The translations under genes were made by a program, and so were the position numbers. A model generated the notes under the pieces. That model worked only from the letters and a program-made list of their open reading frames with translations, was not told the origin of the DNA and did not search any database. From Oscheius dolichura (taxonomy: Eukaryota; Nematoda; Chromadorea; Rhabditida; Rhabditidae): a stretch of DNA of 64,000 nucleotides. Shown piece by piece: positions 35,024 to 47,036 of the stretch (its first letter is position 1; each line of letters begins with the position of its first letter). The stretch spans positions 5,456,001 through 5,520,000 of the forward strand of contig OW051495.1 of the NCBI GenBank assembly GCA_932521035.1, read 5' to 3'.

Positions 35024-36826
35024 CTACCTCTCGTCCTCCTTCGAGACACACTTCTCCACGGTTGGCCGTAGCCAGACATATGTCCAGATGAGGAAGAGGG
35101 TCACCAGGGACACGGGCACGGCCACGATCCCGGCAGACACCAGACCCGTCTGCAGGGTGAGCACAGTAGCGGCGATGGCTCCACTGGCCGCTCCTCCCAG
35201 TCCAATTCCCTATGCTCTCTCTTCAGGTGTCTATTTATATACGTACTAGGAGGACAGAGTCTCCACAGGCGGTCATCGCGGAGACACAGCCAGTCACTCT
35301 TTTCGCCTCATTCATTCGCTTGTACCTTTCCAGCTCAGCCTGTATTTAGTGTAATCTCATCGTCTGCCCGACCTACATTGATGTCTTCTTGGAGTTTCTC
35401 GAGCAATTTCAGTCTGATCGAGGGGTCGCCTATCTTCGGACTCTTGTCAAACGTCAAGATGGCCGTGATCCCATGCTGGATGTGGTGTTCCAGAAGTCTC
35501 TTCTCTGGGATCATCCGGGCAGACGTCGTCGACTGTAACTGTTCCTTCTTGGCCATCCCATACTAACCCACCCGATCCATTCCTCTACAGTATGCCACCT
35601 TTGCCTCGTGTGCTGCCTCCAGGCAGAGCAGTTTGGCATTGGCATTAAGGAGTCCCTGCGGCTCGGGCAGGTAGTTGCCGTCGAAACATTTGACGTACTC
35701 CTTGAAGTATTGGATGAGCTTCTTGCATGAGACCTGCTTCCCGTTGATTGTCTTCGGCTTGAGGGCGTGCGGGTGCAGCAGACTGCCGACCATCTTCTTG
35801 GCTTCTTGGAGGAACAGCGACCGAATGTCTCGGATGTGGCCACGGAAGGACTGTCTCTCAGCCACCTGTAAGTAATTAGCTGTTTCGAAGAGAAGAGACC
35901 CTACCCGGTGGCCAGGATAAGGTAGAAGGAAGCATGTTGTCGTCTCAAAGCAGTCGTTGAGCTGTTCCCTCACTGACCGGAGTTCCTCTGGCTGGTCCTC
36001 GGACGTCTGAATATTCTTTGTTGGCGGACAACGTCCCATCGACCTCAAGGACGCTCTGCAGGAAGAGATCGCCACCCTCTTGCCCGTACGCGTACTCATC
36101 TGCATTTTTGAAATCACGGACGCAAAAGACGAGGGTCTGGAAGGGCTTTCCGAACTGATGTGCCTCTCGAAGTGCCAAACGGCCGTATTCGACGAAGAGG
36201 GACAGGTGCTGGAGGGCGTCCTCCTGGATGTTGTCGACCACGTTGTATATCTGGTATGTGTATCGGAGAGACGGAGGAGGATACCTACCTGTACACAGCT
36301 GGCTATGGTCGAGAGGGCGAAGACTGTCATACAACTGTTATATGTCGAATTGTTGTCGAAAGTGCCCTGGGTGTCCATCTGGAATGAGAAAACTGCCTCG
36401 GAAAAGGTCCCTCTCACCAGCAAAACAGCATACACCTCACCGGAGGCTGCCTCGATCATGATGGGCTCCCCCCAGACCCATATCCCGACGGTGTCCCTCT
36501 TGGCTCCCGACCGCCAGTGGAATCCGTGAACTTGGTAGCTGTCGTCCGCCAGCCACTCCACGGGGCCGCTCCCGTTCTGCTGGGTCTTCTGGAGGGCGTA
36601 GAGATATTCCAGGAAGAAATTGAGCAGGAAGCTCTTGCCCTTTCGAAATGCTCCGGCCACCGAGATGATACATACCTGGAGAAAGAGATTGTTGCTCGTC
36701 TATACTAAGTGCGCCCCCCGTCAGCTGTGACGCCGACCGACGGATGCCTGGATCGGCAACGAGAAAACTGAAATCCTCAGCGGGCACCTGCAGACAAAGG
36801 AACCACCCTGAAGACGAGGTTTTCAT
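35024..36826 (-). CDS. ATL: Atlastin, ER-shaping dynamin-like GTPase
   Basis: Atlastin tethers and fuses ER tubules. The GTPase domain shows G1 SVAGAFRKGKSFLLNFF and the family block FHWRSGAKRDTVGIWVWGEP. G3 is MDTQGTFDNNSTYNSC, followed by IQEDALQHLSLFVEYGRLA and the G4-type CVRDFKNADEY. The helical middle includes CFLLPYPGHRVA and INGKQVSCKKLIQYFKEYV. A C-terminal hydrophobic hairpin (GIGLGGAASGAIAATVL; SLVTLFLIWTYVW) precedes the tail RPTVEKCVSKEDER. The first exon probably contains VPAEDFSFLVADP, but its join to the G1 exon does not resolve cleanly, so the start at 36826 is provisional. Confidence 0.88.
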
Positions 36827-37326
36827 CGGGTCTCACCCAGGAAATATGGAAAAAGATTGAGGAGGGGGAGGGGGTGGGGGGAAATGAGGAAAGGAAGAGG
36901 AAGACACAGGCCCTTCTGTGGCGAAATGAGAGGCTCTTTGGGTCTTCACGACAAGGGCCCAACGAGGAGCCCCTTATCGGAGAGCGAATGTCACAAGGAA
37001 AACACCTTTCTTCACCACTCATTTAAGTCTCGATTCATTCATTTTGGTGATAAAAGACAGCCCATAAGAGAACGTTCAAGGGGGATGTTTCCTACCCTAA
37101 CAAAGTGGGGCACATTCAATCATTTAACTCGCCCATTTCTCCCTGAAAAACCTAAACTACCGTCGTGTCCAAGTGTTCCAGGGAGTGCTTTTCCCTGCTT
37201 CATTCCTATCGGATCGCGCGTTTTACAGTTTCGGTCCCGTCGGATCGGCTACGGATCGAGCCCCGCCCTCCAGTCCGCTGTCGGCTATAAAATGGGCCTC
37301 TGTGGTCGTCCCCTCGGTCAGCCACG
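36827..37326. promoter_or_regulatory. Divergent region between atlastin and collagen
   Basis: It contains the collagen TATA box at 37286-37292. Open frames on both strands here are not supported by any family pattern. Confidence 0.45.
37286..37292 (+). promoter_or_regulatory. TATA box of the collagen gene
   Basis: TATAAAA in ctataaaatggg, 41 nt before the collagen ATG at 37327. It fits a short 5' UTR and strong stage-specific transcription, as known for cuticle collagens. Confidence 0.7.
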
Positions 37327-38470
37327 ATGGACATCGACTCTAAAATCAAGGCGTACCGCTTCGTCGGCTACGCGGCCGTCTGCTTCTCGGCCGTAGCCGT
37401 CCTCTCGGTCTGTGTCACCCTGCCCATGGTCTACAACTACGTCCACCATGTCCGTAGCCAGATGCACGGCGAGTTGAACCAGTGCCGAGTAAGTCTCCCC
37501 TTGTCCATTTAAATGGCTAACCCCTCCTTTCCAGACCACCGCCAAGGATGTCTGGACCAGTGTCTATTCCATCAAGGAGTTGCCGGTCGCCGCCAACAGA
37601 ACCGCCCGTAGCGCGTACAACGACCAGTGCAGCGGATGCTGTCTCCCCGGACCCCAGGGACCTCAGGGAACACCTGGAAAGCCAGGAAAGCCTGGTCGCC
37701 CCGGAGCTCCCGGACAGCCCGGAAATCCCGGCCGACCGCCACAGGCACCATGCGAGCCAGTCACTCCCCCTCCTTGCCCATCCTGCCCACAGGGGCCTCC
37801 CGGACCACCCGGGCCACCCGGTAAATATTATTTCGATGAGACTTTTTTTCCCCAAGAGTTCTTTTTTTTTACATCCATTTTATAGGACCTCCTGGCGATA
37901 ACGGGGAGGCTGGCCCACTCGGACCTAAAGGACCCGACGCAACTCCAGGTAATTAACCAACACTCAAGCTTACTTTTACACTGTTTCGAAATTTATTCTA
38001 TCTTAAACTAACCCCTTTTTTTCAGGAGAGCCAGGACCCAAGGGACCCCCGGGACCACCAGGACCGGCCGGAAAGCCCGGAGCCCCTGGAGAGCCTGGAG
38101 CCAATGCCAAGTGAGGCCCGCCCTTCTGCTCGTTCTTATCTCCAATTTCTAGATCCGAACCAGTTGTGCCCGGACCTCCTGGCCCCCCTGGAGCACCTGG
38201 ACCTCAAGGACCTCCCGGCCCACCCGGCTCAAATGGGCAAGATGGAAATCCAGGACAGCCTGGAGCAAAGGGTGCCTCGGGAGAGGACGGAGTGAGTCAC
38301 GGCCGGCCGTCCCGCTCATAATGATCATTTAGACACCCGGAAAAGACGGAGAGCCAGGCCAGCCAGGACACGCCGGAACGCCCGGAGCTGGAGGCGAGAA
38401 GGGTATCTGCCCCCGCTACTGTGCCCTCGACGGAGGAGTCTTCTTCGAGGACGGAACCCGCCGTCGCTAG
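37327..38470 (+). CDS. Nematode cuticle collagen
   Basis: This is a structural protein of the cuticle. The N-terminal nematode collagen domain (Col_cuticle_N) is [19 protein letters not shown] with a TM helix and [30 protein letters not shown] starts the Gly-X-Y region, which is interrupted by Pro/Cys-rich linkers ([13 protein letters not shown]) and split over several short introns between collagen blocks. The tail [22 protein letters not shown] is the conserved C-terminal non-collagenous piece of one large cuticle collagen group. AATAAA is at 38481-38486. I do not see a clear RXXR subtilisin-like site near the Gly-X-Y start. This gene is the best evidence that the host is a nematode. Confidence 0.96.
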
Positions 38471-41264
38471 ACGCCGTCCCAATAAATTATTACTCAAAAA
38501 TACTCTTAAAAGTATAAGAAAGGACTCACTTTTTTATTGGCTATGGCCGAATGCCCCAAGACACTGTTCAATCCGCTCTCATTCAGACGAAATCTGCCCG
38601 GGAAGGCGGGCGAGGGGGCGACTATCTGGGAAGGAGAGATGGAAGGGGGCAGACTATGGTGACCAACCTGTACAGCTCGTATCTTGTGTCGGTGTTCCCA
38701 TTGCTCTTTTCCCGTGAAGTCTGGTACAAAGGGGGCGCTGAGGTCGAAGTCAAAGTCGAAGGACATCTGCCTTCGGGGGCTCCTGCAACGACAAAATCCG
38801 TCTTTTGGAGAGCTGATGGCAAACAAAACGGAATCGAGAGCCGCGCGAATTAGCATACGTCATCCGGGGCTAGATTATGTGGCTTTAAATGAAATACTTG
38901 GATGGGGAGGTGAGAGTAAGTTGTTTGGAAGGGCAGATTGATTGAGATTAGGCGCCGATGGCTTCCTGCGGAATTCCCACACCGGGGATGCACCTTCCCG
39001 TCAATCAGTACGTTATTACAAGTGGCAACACATTAGGGGGCAGACGCGCCGGGGGCCACTTCCGCCAGAAGAGGGGAGGATACAAAAGGGGACCCTCTTT
39101 TACCTTGCTCGACGACGGAGGGGAAAGGGTCGGAAGGGCATGGGCTGAGGCTACTGGCCACAAACACATTAGCTGTCCTCGAATGGGTCCAGGTCTCTCC
39201 CTGGATCCGAACATGTCCGACGGATAGAGATCAGGCCAATCCATTAGGGGCACCCAACTTTTAGGGAGGTGATTAAATTAACGGCAGAGTGAAATTTACT
39301 CGACGAATAAAAATAGAAGCCGGGAGGAGTGGAACGGGCTCGAAGGAGCTACAGATCCGATCGATCGCGATGTTTGAGTAGAGATTTTGGAAATCGGGCA
39401 ATGTACACAGAGGAGGACGCGCATCCGTCGTCTGAATTATTCGAGCCATGCCCAAACATGTGGCTGTCAGCTGGAACATTCAAACTGAATTCAGCTCCTC
39501 GTTACACACCATTTCCCCTCAATGTAGCCCGTCTTTTGTCCGATCACAAATATTTTACGGGTCCCAAACCTCGTTGCGGCAGAGGGGCAAAGCCACTTAT
39601 CAGAGACGAGGACGGTTCCCTCGGTTGTACGGCTTCTCCGTGGCATTTCCCTCAGATTTGCCTCGAAGATTCGATCAGGCCCCCCGCTTACAAAGCGGCT
39701 CAGGGATGATCTCAAGAAACAATGAAAATAATCAGGGTGAGCAGGTGAAAAGGGCGAGGGAAGAGGAATGGCAGACCTCACCGGCTGGAGCAGAAGATTT
39801 CGAACATTTGCATGTTTCTGGGAGAATCTGTGAGGCGGAAATGTCGTTTCCGGCCCTGGCGGCGCGGATGGCCATGTACTCGACGGACGACCGGGATCGA
39901 GGTGAAGACTCGTCTCCCCTGGACCGGGGCCTTTCTCGGTAATTATAACTGCATCATTTATTGGAATGGCTAAACTCTTTATTCTCCATATCTCCTGTCC
40001 ATCTGGCAGCTAGAAGTTGAGCAGACAGGGGCTCCTCCATGTATCTTTATAAAAAGGAATAGATGATATGGATGGGTCTGTATCTGTCCCTGCTCACTGT
40101 ATACTCGTCGATGGCTTGTCCGCCTACGTTTCCCTTCAGGCGTAACCAGATTCGTCCCTCGTTTCCCGCGACGCTACTCGCCCTTTTGTGATTCAATCCG
40201 ATCCCCGTCGTCCTCCACCTGATTCCCCTATAGCCTTCTCCCTGTAGCCTGACCCGTCTCGAGCAGAGAAAAGTCCTTCCCGATCAGCCGGATCATCGTG
40301 AGGCGGTCGTCGTGACAACCGCCGGCCAGTCGCCTAAGCGGACCATATCGGATGCAATCGCTCTGCGAGTAATGGAATTTTTGAGCTCCGAGAAATTAGT
40401 TATGGCCATTTGGAACAATCAGCCGTGGCCGATGATAGACGCACGCGGAAATGGCGTTGCCCCAATCAGTAGCCACGAGGGCCGTTCCCATTATATCCCC
40501 CTCGACTCCCTACAGAAGTCTCAGAGGTCATCCTGCGGGGGCCCTACAATTTCCCGTTCCCATTACCTTCTGTTTCCGGGGAATCGGATGTCCTCGTCAG
40601 CTGACCCCCTTGTCCTTCTCAATGAAATTCTCCTAATTGGATTCAATCCATCTGTCCCTTTCACCTCTTTCGTGCCGAATACAACTAGCCTCCCCTGCCC
40701 CCGAGGTCGATGGAGATACAACAACAGATCTAGGCATAGACACACACTGGCTGGCATTTTTGGGACGTGACTAGACCGAGCATAGACCGGTGAATGTGCT
40801 CTTTTTGGAGGGAAATGACCTTTGATAGTGGGAAACTGAAGAAAGGGGAAAATGGCAGAGTTCAGTATTACAACCCAGGTTGTCCTCCTCCGAGGATGAG
40901 AGGTGTCTCCTGCCATCCTCCGGCCATCCTCCCGAAGAACTTTTCGAGTTCTCTCGACCCATCCATCCGAGCAAAAAAAGTTTCTCCCCCAGCCACCATC
41001 CAAGTCTCAAAGCGACAGCCATAAATTCAGAGCGAGAAGAGATTATTCTTGGCCCGTGAGCGGGGGCCCAGTGAAGCGTTCCATTGGCTGTGAAGTCCTT
41101 TTCTGGCCCTAATGGCCCTTGGCCCCCCTCCTCCTCCCTTGATTCTCGTTTATTTGTCTCTCCTAAAATGTCCAAATAATGTCGGAATCAGAAGCCCCCG
41201 AGCGTCGTGGTAACTCTAGCCTCCTCGTCAAAAGGGGCGGCGCGTCAACCGGTCCAGTGCCGCG
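38471..41264. other. 2.8 kb region without a recognised gene
   Basis: The region is GC-rich and full of overlapping shadow frames on both strands. None shows a family motif, a signal peptide or consistent splice joins. It probably holds regulatory sequence for the collagen (3') or the Shisa-like gene (5'). A short divergent gene cannot be excluded. Confidence 0.35.
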
Positions 41265-43876
41265 ATGTCCGAACCGAGGCCGCCGTTGCCTTTTCTCTTT
41301 CTACTTCTTTTAAAAACAGCTGCCCTCGGGCTCGTCTGTCCGGGACCGTCTGCCACAGGTTCGTTTCCCCTTTCCTTGCCTAATTTGTCATATTTCTACC
41401 AGTCTCCCTCATTAATTAGCCCAAGTAGGGTCCAGCCAGATCACCCCTCCTGGCTATCCCCTGGTTAGAGGGGGTCTTTAATGCGTAGTGTCTACTTCCC
41501 CCCATAGAGACCAGGGTGCCCCCCGGCTGATAGGAGGTGTTCGAGTGGGGGGATAATTGCCCCGTCGAAAGTGACAGCCGACCGGCTCAGTTCCTAATCC
41601 CTCTCTATTGATTCCAACTTGTTATTTGGTTGCCCCAGGACCATTTGTCGCTATTAATGACTCCTCCCTACACGAACACCTGTCAACTATTTTTCGGGGG
41701 CACGGGGTTGACCCCTGGCGATCAATGGAAGTGACGCGAATAATCGAATCAGCTGTAAATATTCGGGGAAAGGCGCCCGCAAACACCAGCTGCCATGGAG
41801 GTCTGCCTTCTTTCCGTGACATCCGACCGATCATCGCACAAACCGCAGGGCAGCCTTGTTCAAATAGAGCCGAGTGACATAAAGCTGACATTTGCAGGGC
41901 TCAAGTCGAACAAGACATGTCCGGACTTCAAGGCGCCCGAGGACAGCGTCTACTGTTGCGTCTCGAAGCTGCCCTCGACCGGCCACACCACCCACCACAA
42001 GGAGCGACTCCACACCTATTTCTGTTGTACGGAGGCGGACTTCGAGAAGGAGCAGCAGGAGATCGCCGACGCCGAGTTCAAGAACTTCATCAAAGAGTGA
42101 GTCTGTCCCGATAATGGGCCCCGTTTGTCCCCGGTGTGATAATGGCCCCCGGACAGTTGTCTTTTCTGCAGGCCGCACTCTCCAAATTGCATCATGAGTC
42201 GGCCAACTTCGGTCACCCAATCAGCCTAATAGCCGGAATCGCATTGCGTCTCTCTGAGCCACAAAACTTGGCCTCTTCTGTTCGAGAAAGTGAGACGAGC
42301 GGGTGGCACACAAGGGCGAGGCCGTCCTTATGGGCCCGAAAAAGCGGAAATGGGAACCATCCGGGACGAGGTCGGCGGAAAAGTGCCATGAAGACTCTCT
42401 CTCCGCAATCAATGCTGTTTGCTCCGAGACCCTTCTCGTGTCAAAATGGCACTTGGCAGCCGAGCGGAGTGGAGTCAGTCAGTCCGGGACCGGCCCTCCA
42501 CAGGGACTCGGCCTGATCCCCTGCGACGTGCCCAGTCCCCCCGGAATCCCCTGGTCCCGTCAAAGTGTCACAACTGCTCGGGTGTCAAAAGGAGTCCCTC
42601 GGTTGTTTTATCCCCCCGGCCGGCATCGATAGCAATCTGGTTCGCACTTGTTTGGCCATTGTCGAAGGCCAAATTCAATCGTCGCCGAGGGCCGAAGGCG
42701 GCGTGGCCTCCCCCGGGGATTCTTCTGCTCGAGACCCGCCGTCGGCCCTCTTTAATTAGAGGCATTCGTAAATGGGTCTCGTTAAAAGCTGCCGACTGCA
42801 GATGTGTCCCACGCGCACTTTTGGACCGTCCTCCCGGGGCGAGAGGAGGACTTTCTGCTTGGCTGACCCCCGAGGAAAAAGGTCGCAGTCCGGCGGGAGC
42901 CGGTTAATAAATTATGAGATAAGCCGGCCTCGGAATGATATTAGGGCAGCCGGGAACTCCTTCCCTGTTGACGAAGCCACTTCCCAGATTAACTATAGTC
43001 ATTGTTTTTGTGGTGGCTGTTTTCATAGGATCAACGGGGCCAGCCAATTAAAGTTAATTTAATCAATTTCGGGAGATAAGACCGCCATTAGCATAGCCCC
43101 TGCCCCCGTACACTAATCCCCTCGTAGCATATTATTTTGATGTGTCGCCCGAGGCCTTTGTCAATCACCGACTCCGATTTCGAGACAACTTTCGTCGCGG
43201 GACCAGGCAACCGGAAACGACTAATGGCCGCCTCATTAGGGAGCGTCTTGGTCCTGGAGGTGACAGACCTTTACTGCCGGGGTCCTCGACTTTTATCACC
43301 CGGGTGTAAACTGGCAGAGACGAGTCGTTTTCAGCTACCTGGTGCTGCTCGTCCTAGGGGTGTTGGCCGGCTCGTGTCTGGCCGTTCTGCTCGTCTCCTT
43401 CATCTGCCGACGGGTCAAGCGGTGTCCCCTCTACGCCCACCCGAGTCTGACCCCCATCCAGACGGCCTCCTCCATGTACCGGCCGGTGGATACCATCCCG
43501 CCCAAGATGTATGAAGGTGAGTGTCCTCGCACTTGTTAGCTAGTCATAGCCGCTCCCTCTCGAAACTATGACCACCCATTACAAGGGGAAATTGACTCGG
43601 AAACGGCGCCAATGAAACTGCGATGAGGTCGCCGGGGTATACAGCTCTAATTGAGCCTTAATAACTGTTTTCTACGCGCTGGCCGATGTTGGGCCGGAAG
43701 GGCTTCCTGGCCAGAATAGCGGACCATACCCTATGCCTTTTCATAATTACTTTTCAGCCCCGCCACCTTACGAATGCTTCGTGCCACCACCGGATCAGGG
43801 AGGCAATGACTGGAATTGCGTCTTGGAGAATGAGGTCAACGTCGGCCGACACCCCACTCCTACCGTTGTCTCTTAG
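41265..43876 (+). CDS. Shisa-like Cys-rich membrane protein with PPPY tail
   Basis: Four exons. A signal peptide (LPFLFLLLLKTAALGLVCP) starts the protein. Exon 2 codes an ectodomain with a Shisa-like Cys pattern: NKTCPDFKAPEDSVYCCV and HTYFCCTEADFEKEQQE. Exon 3 has a TM helix (YLVLLVLGVLAGSCLAVLL) followed at once by CRRVKRCPLYAHP. Exon 4 starts APPPYECFVPPPDQGG, a PPxY WW-domain ligand, and ends HPTPTVVS. That design (Cys-rich ectodomain, TM, Pro-rich PPxY tail) matches Shisa/STMC6 proteins, which bind NEDD4-type ligases or control receptor maturation. Its introns (about 540, 1,240 and 240 nt) are far longer than those of most genes here. The ATG coordinate may be off by one base. Confidence 0.72.
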
Positions 43877-44164
43877 GGTTATTACGACTCGAAAAAGTAG
43901 TCAAGGGTCCAATACGGGTTGTAAAGTCTTTTTTGCCCTGTGAAACCTCCGTTTCCGCCTTATTGCTGTGATTTGCCATGCAATGATTCCCATAAAGCTT
44001 TATTTTCAGCGTGTTTTTAAAATGCTCGAGTGATTTCCATAACAGAAATAGCCTCCTGGGAGAGAATTGACGAAGAGCAATATAATATCTTGTCTAACTT
44101 GTCAGACAAATAATTCCACTTCCATTCCCGTTGGGATATACGACATCGCACTATGCTGCTTCTA
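43877..44164. other. 3' flank of the Shisa-like gene
   Basis: AT-rich sequence with no coding frame. It runs up to the left end of the foldback element. Confidence 0.5.
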
Positions 44165-44474
44165 ACAAGGGAAAGATACATACTCGCGGAGACTTTTTGA
44201 AACTTTTTTGACGTAGTTTTGTAGAGAATTTTGTGGCGATCCAGACATATTTTCGGAATTTTGCTCTAATGCCCCCGTTGTGGAGGAAAATGCAAAATAA
44301 GATTGCGTTGCAAAAGAATTTTGGACTTGTCTATTTTCCATTCTCCTTCCAAAAATGTGAAGCGGTGGCTGAGTGGGTAGTGAACTCGCCCACCAAACTT
44401 TTGCATTTTTTTCAACTTGGGTTCGATTCTTTCAAGGAACCAAGTCATTTTTGCTATTTTTTGGGGGTGATTGA
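44165..44474 (+). repeat. Left arm of the inverted repeat
   Basis: The arm begins acaagggaaagatacatac and ends within ttttttgggggtgattga. A-box-like and B-box-like sequences lie on the plus strand near 44363 and 44419. Confidence 0.75.
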
Positions 44475-44626
44475 ATCTGTTTTCGACTCCCGTCCCCTTT
44501 ATATACCGTAAAAAAGACGAGGAGGAGTTTCCACACCCTTCTGCGGTGAAAATTTGACCATTCTCGGAACTCCCAGTATTCTCCTCTCCAACGTGATTTT
44601 GAGGGTTACAGAGGGATCAACCGGTA

Positions 44627-44935
44627 TCAATCACCCCAAAAAATAGCAAAAATGACTTGGTTCCTTGGAAGAATCGAACCTAAGTTAAAAATAATTGCAG
44701 AAGCTAGTGGGCGAGTGCACTATCCACTCAGCCACCGCTTCACATTTTTAGAAGGAGAATGGAAAATAGACAAGTCCAAAATTCTTTTGCAATGCAATCT
44801 TATTTTGCATTTTCCTCCACAACGGGGGCATTAGAGCAAAATTCCGAAAATATGTCTGGATCGCCACAAAATTCTCTACAAAACTACGTCAAAAAAGTTT
44901 CAAAAAGTCTCCGCGAGTATGTATCCTTCCCTTGT
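44627..44935 (-). repeat. Right arm of the inverted repeat
   Basis: Reverse complement of the left arm with a few substitutions and small indels; the tRNA-like boxes read on the minus strand. It ends about 120 bp from the NitFhit stop codon. Confidence 0.75.
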
Positions 44936-45053
44936 AAGGGTGGAAAGGACATTTCCGGAATACATTCAACAGGCAATTGGAAATGGGCGAAATAGCATTC
45001 TAAAATCCTTTCCACTTTAAAATTTTATATTACAAAATTCTACAATTACACGT

Positions 45054-46813
45054 TTACACTTCTGCAATAGCTTGTCGATATATTTCAGCCTCGCTTGCCA
45101 TTTCATCATGGGTTCGTGGTTTTTTCTCAGGATCTCTAGAAATTAGATGCCGGATCATAATAATCCAAGAAAGAAAACTCACTTATCATGCTTTTCTAGG
45201 TTTTCGTATAGGTTATCAGGGGTACAGCCAAAATCTCCTGGTTTTCTTGGCAAAATGTGCACATGAACATGCGAAAAAAAATTCAATGAACAGAATATGC
45301 TTTGCTTACATCAACAGTTTGGCCGGCAGCTGCCCCATCTTGTACACAAACTGTGGAAGACGTTACCTGATGATGTTTCTCTAGCATTTTTTGAATTTTT
45401 TTAGTAGTGTTAAAAAGATCTGCTGTTTCTTCATCGTTCAGGTCAGTTAGTCGCTTATGCTTCGTTTTTGTGCTTACAAGAACATCTACAAATAAAGTAA
45501 TTTGGAAACAAAATAGTTACGTCCAGGCAAAACTGGTTTCAAGTTTACAAACGCAAAACAATGAGAACTTCGGTAAAAAACACATTCTGGAGCAATCGTA
45601 ATCTCCGAAAAATATAAAGAAGTGTTGTCTAAATGTAAAGTAATTGAATAACCTAGCGACTTTACCAGAATCTATTTCATTGACGTGAAGTGAGTAAAGG
45701 TCACTGCGACGATGAGAGAAGACTGGCTGCATTTCGCGCAGCTCGGAAATGTATCCCAAATCGATTTCAGCAAATGCGATATCTAATTGAGCAAGAGATT
45801 AAAAGATAAAATTAAACGGACCAACTCTTTCAGAGCATTGTGCAACAACAGCTCCCCATGGATCGACGATCATTGCGTGACCATAAGACATTCGTTTGTC
45901 ATTGTGTTTTCCGGTTTGAGCTGCAGCAATAACATAGCACTGATTTTCAATTGCTCGAGCGCGTAGTAGCACCTTAAAAAATACTATAACCAAAAAGACG
46001 GACATTGAAACCTCCCAGTGTGCGAGCCCTGTAGGTACGGTAAAAGCAGCTGGAAAAGTTAAAATATCAGCACCCTTTTTTCTATTCCAAATAGACAGCT
46101 CAGGAAATCGTAGATCATAGCAAATTGAAAAAGCAACACGACCAGCGGGTGTCTCAACAGGAAGAACCATCTGGAAAGAACACCTTCCATCTGATATGAG
46201 GTTTACACCTACCGATTTCCCTCCTTGACTGAATTCACTTTCCAATAATCTGACTTTCCCTGGGATATCTAAGTCGAAAAGGTGCAATTTATCATATTTG
46301 GTACGGGTCTGCCCATCACTGTCAATTATGAGATGAGTATTCCGCGGAAGACCGTTAGGATCCTTCCGATGCAAGCCACCTAGTGAGAGCCAGATATTAT
46401 GTATTTTTGCAAGCTGTCTAAAAACAAATATAGAATAATTATACTCCCTTACTTACCTAAATCGTTCAAGGTATTCACAGTCATCGCTCATAGCAAGTTC
46501 AATGCTTTCTTCTTTGGTTCTGCCTACGTAATCGAAGCATTCGGGAAAAAATATCATCTAAAAACGTTATAACCTTCTCAAAGAACAATTTGTGGCAACA
46601 ACTAAAGAAACAAACCTTGCAGTTCCGATTGCCGGCTCTTTCAATCATTCCTTTACAAGTCTCAAAATTAATTTCTAAATCGTGCTGAGCGGTCATTTGG
46701 CACACTGCCACCTAACAAAGCAAATATACGTTAAATTTTAGTTGGCTTACCAGATTTTTTTCAGCAACTTTTGTTGACATAGCTTTTGTAAGGATTCTTC
46801 CTGCTGCTATCAT
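45054..46813 (-). CDS. NFT1: NitFhit: nitrilase fused to a Fhit (HIT) domain
   Basis: The N-terminal nitrilase-family amidase is joined to a diadenosine polyphosphate hydrolase, as in C. elegans NFT-1 and Drosophila NitFhit. The nitrilase part starts [20 protein letters not shown] and [11 protein letters not shown], with the catalytic triad in [10 protein letters not shown] (Glu), KYDKLHLFD (Lys) and [11 protein letters not shown] (Cys). [20 protein letters not shown] joins into the Fhit part: [41 protein letters not shown] and the histidine triad [15 protein letters not shown]. The intron before HVHVH seems to end in CG instead of AG (ttttttttcg). The ATG directly follows cgtttag on the coding strand. 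Confidence 0.93.
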
Positions 46814-47036
46814 CTAAACGTACCGGCAATAAATATAATAATGGTGTATTTGTGATAAAAACGTTACTACCTTTGCAAAACAAGAAATGAGATGTTTACA
46901 GGAGTATATTTAAATTATATTATTTAAAAAATCTACTAGGTATAGGTATTACCTAGAAAAGCTATCAATAGCTAACATTCAAAAAATTTGGGACAATCCC
47001 TACACGTCTTGAAGGAGATTTTCTAGCGCCAACATC

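Larger units (their letters stand above)
44165..44935. mobile_element. Foldback element with tRNA-like (SINE-type) arms
   Basis: Two arms of about 310 bp are near-perfect inverted repeats, separated by about 150 bp. Each arm contains, in order from its outer end, a unique stretch and then ggtggctgagtggg, which fits a pol III A box, followed about 50 bases later by gggttcgattc or aggttcgattc, which fits a B box. The spacing and order resemble a tRNA-Ser/Leu-like promoter, so the arms look like SINE copies in head-to-head orientation. No protein-coding capacity is seen; open frames in the arms are incidental. Confidence 0.7.

Noticed and set aside
38942-39942. GC-rich ORFs of 68-164 residues
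   Set aside because: No motif, no signal peptide and no consistent splice sites; they look like shadows of GC-rich non-coding DNA.
44233-44834. Protein-coding ORFs within the foldback element
   Set aside because: They lie across the tRNA-like boxes and their frames are the same sequence read from both arms; no family likeness.
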